Source: Parachlorella kessleri | Lineage: Eukaryota > Chlorophyta > Trebouxiophyceae > Chlorellales > Chlorellaceae | Length of the DNA: 39,370 bases | NCBI GenBank assembly: GCA_001598975.1 | Contig: BBXU01000705.1 | Location: forward strand, 1 to 39,370 | Direction: 5' to 3' | Shown: one piece after another, positions 34,974-39,370 of the stretch | Position numbering within the stretch: position 1 is the stretch's first letter | How the letters are laid out: every line of letters starts with the position of its first letter | The notes under the pieces: generated by a model | What the model was told of the DNA's origin: nothing | The model's input: only the letters and a program-made list of their open reading frames with translations | The model's database searches: none | Made by a program: the position numbers and the translations under genes

Positions 34974-37900
34974 ATGCAGGGTGCTGAGTGGCTGCTGGCT
35001 GTACAGCGCGGCTGTGCGACTTGGCAGGCATATCTGCACGAGGCTCAGCAAGGCGGCGCCGGGGCGCCCTGCACATTTGTGTGGACCGCTGGCACAATCG
35101 CCTACAGGTCGTTGCCGGCCCGCCTCTTAGTATGGCCTAGATTTGTCATCTCCTGGAAGACAGTGGGCACATGGTGTGCTTGTGATGGGAACGCAAGGCT
35201 GGAGGGAGGAGTAGGCGAGGCTTGTGTACTTCCTGCGCTTCCAAATACTCGCCTGCAGCACACAACGGCATGGCACGTCTTTGTGCCCGCTACAGGTGTC
35301 GAACCTGTGGCATCACCCCCTCGAGTGCCGTCTGCGTGAACTGCTTCAAGGTGACCGCAACGACTTGCCTTGCAACTGCCTCAAGCAGTTGGGGTTGCAG
35401 CTGCGAGGGCATGGTTGAGCCTGGGTTTTTCAAGCTTGCCATCAATGGTCGGTGTTCATTTGCTTCGTGTACATGACGAGCGTCTTCTCTCAAGGTGTTG
35501 TGCATCTCATAACGCGTGAGGCTTTTGTACAGGCTGGCAACCACGTGGGCCATGACTACCAAATGTACATCAGTGATGCTGGTGGCTGCTGCGACTGCGG
35601 GGACCTAGCGTCTTGGAGGGAGGCGGGCTGCTGCCCCACGCACAGGTGCTTTGCCTGTTGTGGGTGATGCTCATGGGCTTTGTAGGGTGGTTGTATTAAC
35701 AATTTGGTAGCAAGCTTAGGCAAGCATGACATGAGAGACGCCGGCATCATTGTGGTCCACCCTATGTTCCGGGGCATCAGCCTGATGCCCTTGCCAAGAT
35801 CAGTTAGACTTGCTCTAGTTGGGCGTTCAGTGCTGCAAGCAGTTCCCACAGCATGGAGCCATGCATCCAGAAATCCACCGCATGCTGTTGCCCTTCAGGC
35901 CAGGGCAACACGATGCAACAGATAAGCTAGCACCCGGCGAGAGGGGGATAGCACAGCGGGTGCTGCGCTGGGCCCTGCTTAGAGCGTTGCTGGCAGCGGA
36001 AGGTGAGCCCTGGGAGCACGGCGATGACTGCTGCTGCTGGATGCGGGTCGCAGGCTCGCCTGGCAGGGCGACACCATATGATATCAGTGGGTCTTGTTAG
36101 ATGGACACTGCCACCTTGTCTGCCCTCCGCAACGCTGTAGGAGGCTGCCTACCCTGAAGGTCCAGGCCAGCACACCCCCAAGGCGCAATGACATTGCCCT
36201 CCTGTGTGTGTTCGTCCCAAGCTGCAGACGCGGCTGCCACTCAGGGGTGGGTCCCGCCTGGCGGTACCTCCCGGCAGCAGCTCCAGAGCGCGGCTCGCCG
36301 GCGGGCTGAGGTGCATGCCGGCGGGCCGGGCTGGGTGGAGGGCCCCATTGTCGCCCCGCTGCGCATGCTGCAGTGGCTGTCCCAGGTGCGAGAGAGCGCT
36401 TGGTTACGATTTGCCCTGCTTCTGGTGGGCAGGCACATTAACTGAAAAGGCGTCCGGCATGGCGTGCCTGTGTGCACTCTGCTACGACTCCCTGGGCAGG
36501 TTCGGGCATGCGTGGTGGTGGCCACGTGTCGTTGGGACCATGGAAGCCTCCACCGGAAACCATCACCATGCGCAGCCTTGCCTCGGTTGTGTGTATAACG
36601 GACGGCATCATACGCAGCTTGTGACTGTCGTAGGTGGCCGCGGTTCCCGCCCTGCGTGACATCCTCTGCCACGAGATTCTAAGCGGGTGCCCAGGCACAG
36701 AAGCTCGCCCTGGAGCGCGCCAGGCCGCAGAGGAGCACAGCAGCCACAGCACACCAGCGGCAGCAGGCCCAGCGCCCCTGCAGGCTGGCAGCGATGGGGC
36801 GGTTGGTGCTGCTGCAGCATGGTATGAGAAGGAGGCGCTTAGGCTGTGGCAGGAGCTGGGGGAGGGTGACCGGCTGAACCACCTGGAAGGTGGGATGGGG
36901 ATGCTAGGCTTGACTTTGTGGGGGCATGGATACCTCCTTTGAGCTGTGCTGCAGCGTGGGCTGGTAGGGGATGGCTGCTGCAGAGTCGGTCTATTGTAAG
37001 GTTTGTTGGGCTGGAGAGGCATGTGATCCTTTGGGGGCCGCCTTGTCAGCCTGCTGCAGCCCTCCCACTCAGCCGCGGTGGGCTGCAGTCTGGCCATTAC
37101 CACGACCTAGATCCTGCTACAGATCCCTCTCGAAGACCTGCTGGCGCGACTCTGAATCTGTTGCAGGTCTCCCGGAGACGGCCAAGTCTCTGCTGGAGGT
37201 GTGGCTGTCCTCTGTGGCACAATCCACAGTTCCCTGGGATGGGGCTCTCATCCAGGCGAGTGCTCCTGCTTCCCTCTCCATTGTCTGCTATGGAGTCGAA
37301 GCTAGGCAGGGGTGGGACCACTGCTGTGCCACAGCAATGGTGGGGGGGCAGGGTCGCTTCTTACGTGTCGTGCACAGCAGCAGGTAGCCTTCGGCTGGTG
37401 GCTTGCTACCTACCGACCTAGGCGGGCCTGGGGCTACCCTCCTGCTAAATCTCTCTCTCATATTTGCACTGCATGAATGACTGGGGCGGCGAAGGGCAGG
37501 GCCAGGCTTGGCTCCTGTCAGCCCTCTGAGTCACTTTTTAGTGGTGCACAACCAGTGAGAAGGCACCCTTGAGACTCCCACTGACCTGGGTATTGCGTGG
37601 ACACCCCGGCCTGACAGCCCTGCCGTGTCGCTTGTGTTGCAGGAGGCAGTCACCTTTTTCATCCTGCTGCTGTACAACCCCGACTTCAAGTTCAGTTTTG
37701 GGGCGGCGCTGCTGCCCTTCTATGCCTCCATGGCCGCACACCCCAAGCAGCACCCCATTGCCAAGGCCATGGACCGCCTTACTGTGCAGATATTCAACTC
37801 AGAGGTACAGATGCAGGTCTTTAGGGCTTCTCCGCAGTTGCTGTAACCCGCGGCCAAGTATGACCTCGTTAGCCGCGTGTGAGCTGGACAGTCTGCCCTC

Positions 37901-39174
37901 CAAGTTATCGACCCTTGTCTTGTGGGTCCGCTTTCGCTGGTGGAGGGTTTAAGCGGGTATAGCGGCTGCTGGCAGGATCATCTTGTAGCAGAGCATGCAT
38001 GCAGCCGACCAGGAGCAGCTTCCCCAGCGTTCAGCATGTCCCACCCGTCATGTCTGCTGGAGGCAAGGGAGCTGGGGACCCTACTGGTGCGGTGAGGGTC
38101 CCCTGGAGGGCAGCATGCACAGCGTTGACTAAGAGTTGACCAAGAGCAACTCCCTTGCCGCTACAGGAGGCCACGCTGCGGCTGGTAGTGGAGTCCCAGC
38201 TCCTGAACAGGCTGCTGACTGACTTTTTGAGGCTGCTAAGCCAGTCAGTGGACCCAGCCACGGACCTTGTGTCCGGCGAGAGTGCAGACATCCGAGGTGG
38301 GCCGTGCAGATTCGTCTCAGTGAGGCCCTGGTCTGCCTACTGTCCACTGACAGTTGCAGAGGCTGTACACCCAGCGTTCCGCGTGCGTAACAGCGGCAAG
38401 TTTGGTGAGGTATTTGGTTGTGAAGCCTAATTGACAGATGCTGGGCAGGGCTGAGGGGCAGGCCTTGTACATGGCTGAGTCCCAGCTAGGTCATGCCATC
38501 CCATATGACATCCTGAACTCAGCCTGCCCTGCCTACCCTCCTTTGCACCCTTCACACAGGGTCCTTCGTGGTCCGTGCAGACCTGCAAGTCCTTGACTCG
38601 CCTTTTGTCTCACTGCAGAGAGGCGGTACCTGCGCATGGGCGCGGACATCCACATGCTGATGGACCACGCTTCGGTCGCGCTGCACTTGCTGCGCTGTGC
38701 CCGGCAGCCGCAGCAGGCACAGCAGGCGGGGCGCCGGGGCATGGCTGACGCCCTGGATGGCATCTTGCGCTGCTTCAGCATGGTGCAGGGGGCCTGCCCT
38801 TACAGGTGGGTGGTGAACAGTGCAAGGCACTGCTACAGTCTTGACGGCAAAAGCTTGGGTGGCTTCTGCAGCGGACTTGCTGTCTCCCTGATGATCGTAT
38901 CTCTATTGGGGCGCTGGGGGGGAGCCGTGCAGCATCGGGCCTCCGCGCGGCTGCGCCCGAGAGCACAGCACCGCGGCTGCGTGTAAGCGCGCAAAGCGTG
39001 CGCCAGCGCTGGACTGCGACAGCATGCGCGTCGTGGCGCCCCGCAGGCGCCAGCTGGGCGACCATGTGGTGTACGAGCGTACCGCCTGGGTGTACGTTGT
39101 ACAGCTGGAGGTCCACCTGGCGCACTTCCTCAAGTCAGGCCTGCTCCACCCTCTCCTGGAGCTGCCTGCCACAG
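34974..39174 (+). CDS. PRT6: N-recognin E3 ubiquitin ligase, PRT6/UBR1-UBR2 type (5' part)
   Basis: Twelve exons: 34974-35107, 35296-35350, 35533-35645, 35899-36002, 36222-36385, 36634-36889, 37167-37255, 37643-37804, 38167-38296, 38360-38404, 38619-38805 and 39047-39174. Phases agree throughout, about 522 codons before the right edge. UBR ligases recognise destabilising N-terminal residues for proteasomal degradation (N-degron pathway). Across exons 1-3 the UBR box reads CTFVW, RCRTCGITPSSAVCVNCF, AGNHVGHDYQMYISDAGGCC, DCGD and a final THR, keeping the Zn-binding Cys/His set. The CFxxGNHxxHDY plus GGCCDCGD wording is close to plant PRT6. Later exons (FFILLLYNPDFKFSFGAALL, MDRLTVQIFNSE, ERRYLRMGADIHMLMDH) fit the helical region after the box. 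RING and C-terminal parts lie outside. The intron after 37255 needs a GC donor (CAG|GCGAGT). The Met at 34974 is the first possible start; an earlier exon is possible because PRT6 proteins usually have a longer leader. Confidence 0.9.
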
Positions 39175-39370
39175 GTGACGCTTTGCTTCTTGGGGTCGTT
39201 TTATGGTGACGGCTGTCCAGCTGTCACGGGCGCTTTTCTGCCCAGTGTGGGTGGGGATGTAGGTGAAAAGGCAGGGCGGCTGCATGTAGGGGGTGCTTGT
39301 CTGCCGGCGTTGTTGTGTGGATGACTACAGGTCTGTGGACGTGGTGCGTTTTTTTTTTTTAGGGGGGGGG
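39175..39370 (+). other. intron of the UBR gene running to the window edge, homopolymer end
   Basis: After the donor GTGACG at 39175 no further exon is seen. The sequence ends in a long T run and then a G run (about 39348-39370), which may be a contig-end artefact. Confidence 0.6.

Noticed and set aside
36438..37103. 221-codon minus-strand open frame
   Set aside because: It is antisense to UBR exon 6 and its flanking introns and has no recognisable domain.

Overview
The window is eukaryotic nuclear DNA and most likely comes from a chlorophycean green alga (Chlamydomonas/Haematococcus-like). The evidence is GC-rich sequence, short exons (about 45-450 bp) cut by many introns with GTGNGN donors and TGCAG acceptors, plastid transit-like N-termini, plant-type protein families (fibrillin, plastid-type ABC-F, TON2, PRT6-type UBR) and candidate TGTAA polyadenylation signals. 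Genus is inference. Nothing viral, bacterial or CRISPR-like was seen. The window looks like an ordinary, dense, single-copy gene region, and all gene models below were built by hand from splice phase and family motifs.

Layout from left to right: (1) ABC-F ATPase, minus strand, running off the left edge, with a 79-bp tandem repeat built from one of its own exon/intron junctions; (2) a secreted Cys-rich protein with PAN/apple-like modules, minus, 2856-4751; (3) a small protein with a ZNHIT3-like C-terminus, minus, 5861-6964, head to head with (4) protein-L-isoaspartate O-methyltransferase, plus, 7132-10223; (5) a TON2/FASS/PPP2R3C-type PP2A B'' subunit, plus, 11123-13636; (6) a fibrillin/PAP plastoglobule protein, minus, 14221-16217, separated by only about 207 bp from (7) a DUF6816-like probable thylakoid-lumen protein, plus, 16425-19484; (8) two adjacent genes for single-pass membrane proteins with a shared tail motif, minus, 20760-21867 and 22853-23680; (9) DNA polymerase delta subunit 3, plus, 24433-27822; (10) mRNA export factor GLE1, minus, 28347-34422, complete at 731 codons; (11) the 5' half of a PRT6/UBR-type N-recognin E3 ubiquitin ligase, plus, 34974 to beyond the right edge.

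The genes do not form one pathway. They cover plastid functions (ABC-F, fibrillin, DUF6816-like), protein repair and turnover (PIMT, UBR), nuclear processes (POLD3, GLE1, ZNHIT3-like), the cytoskeleton/division phosphatase subunit TON2, and cell-surface proteins. The fibrillin and DUF6816-like genes share a compact divergent promoter and are both predicted to go to the plastid.

The most notable global signal is splicing. About six of some 68 modelled introns can only be placed in frame if their donor is GC rather than GT (three of them in TON2), which is well above the 1-2% usual in plants and algae. I found no clearly new multi-gene system. The best leads are the GC-AG introns, the exon-junction minisatellite, the ZNHIT3-like protein without a zinc finger, and the paired membrane genes.
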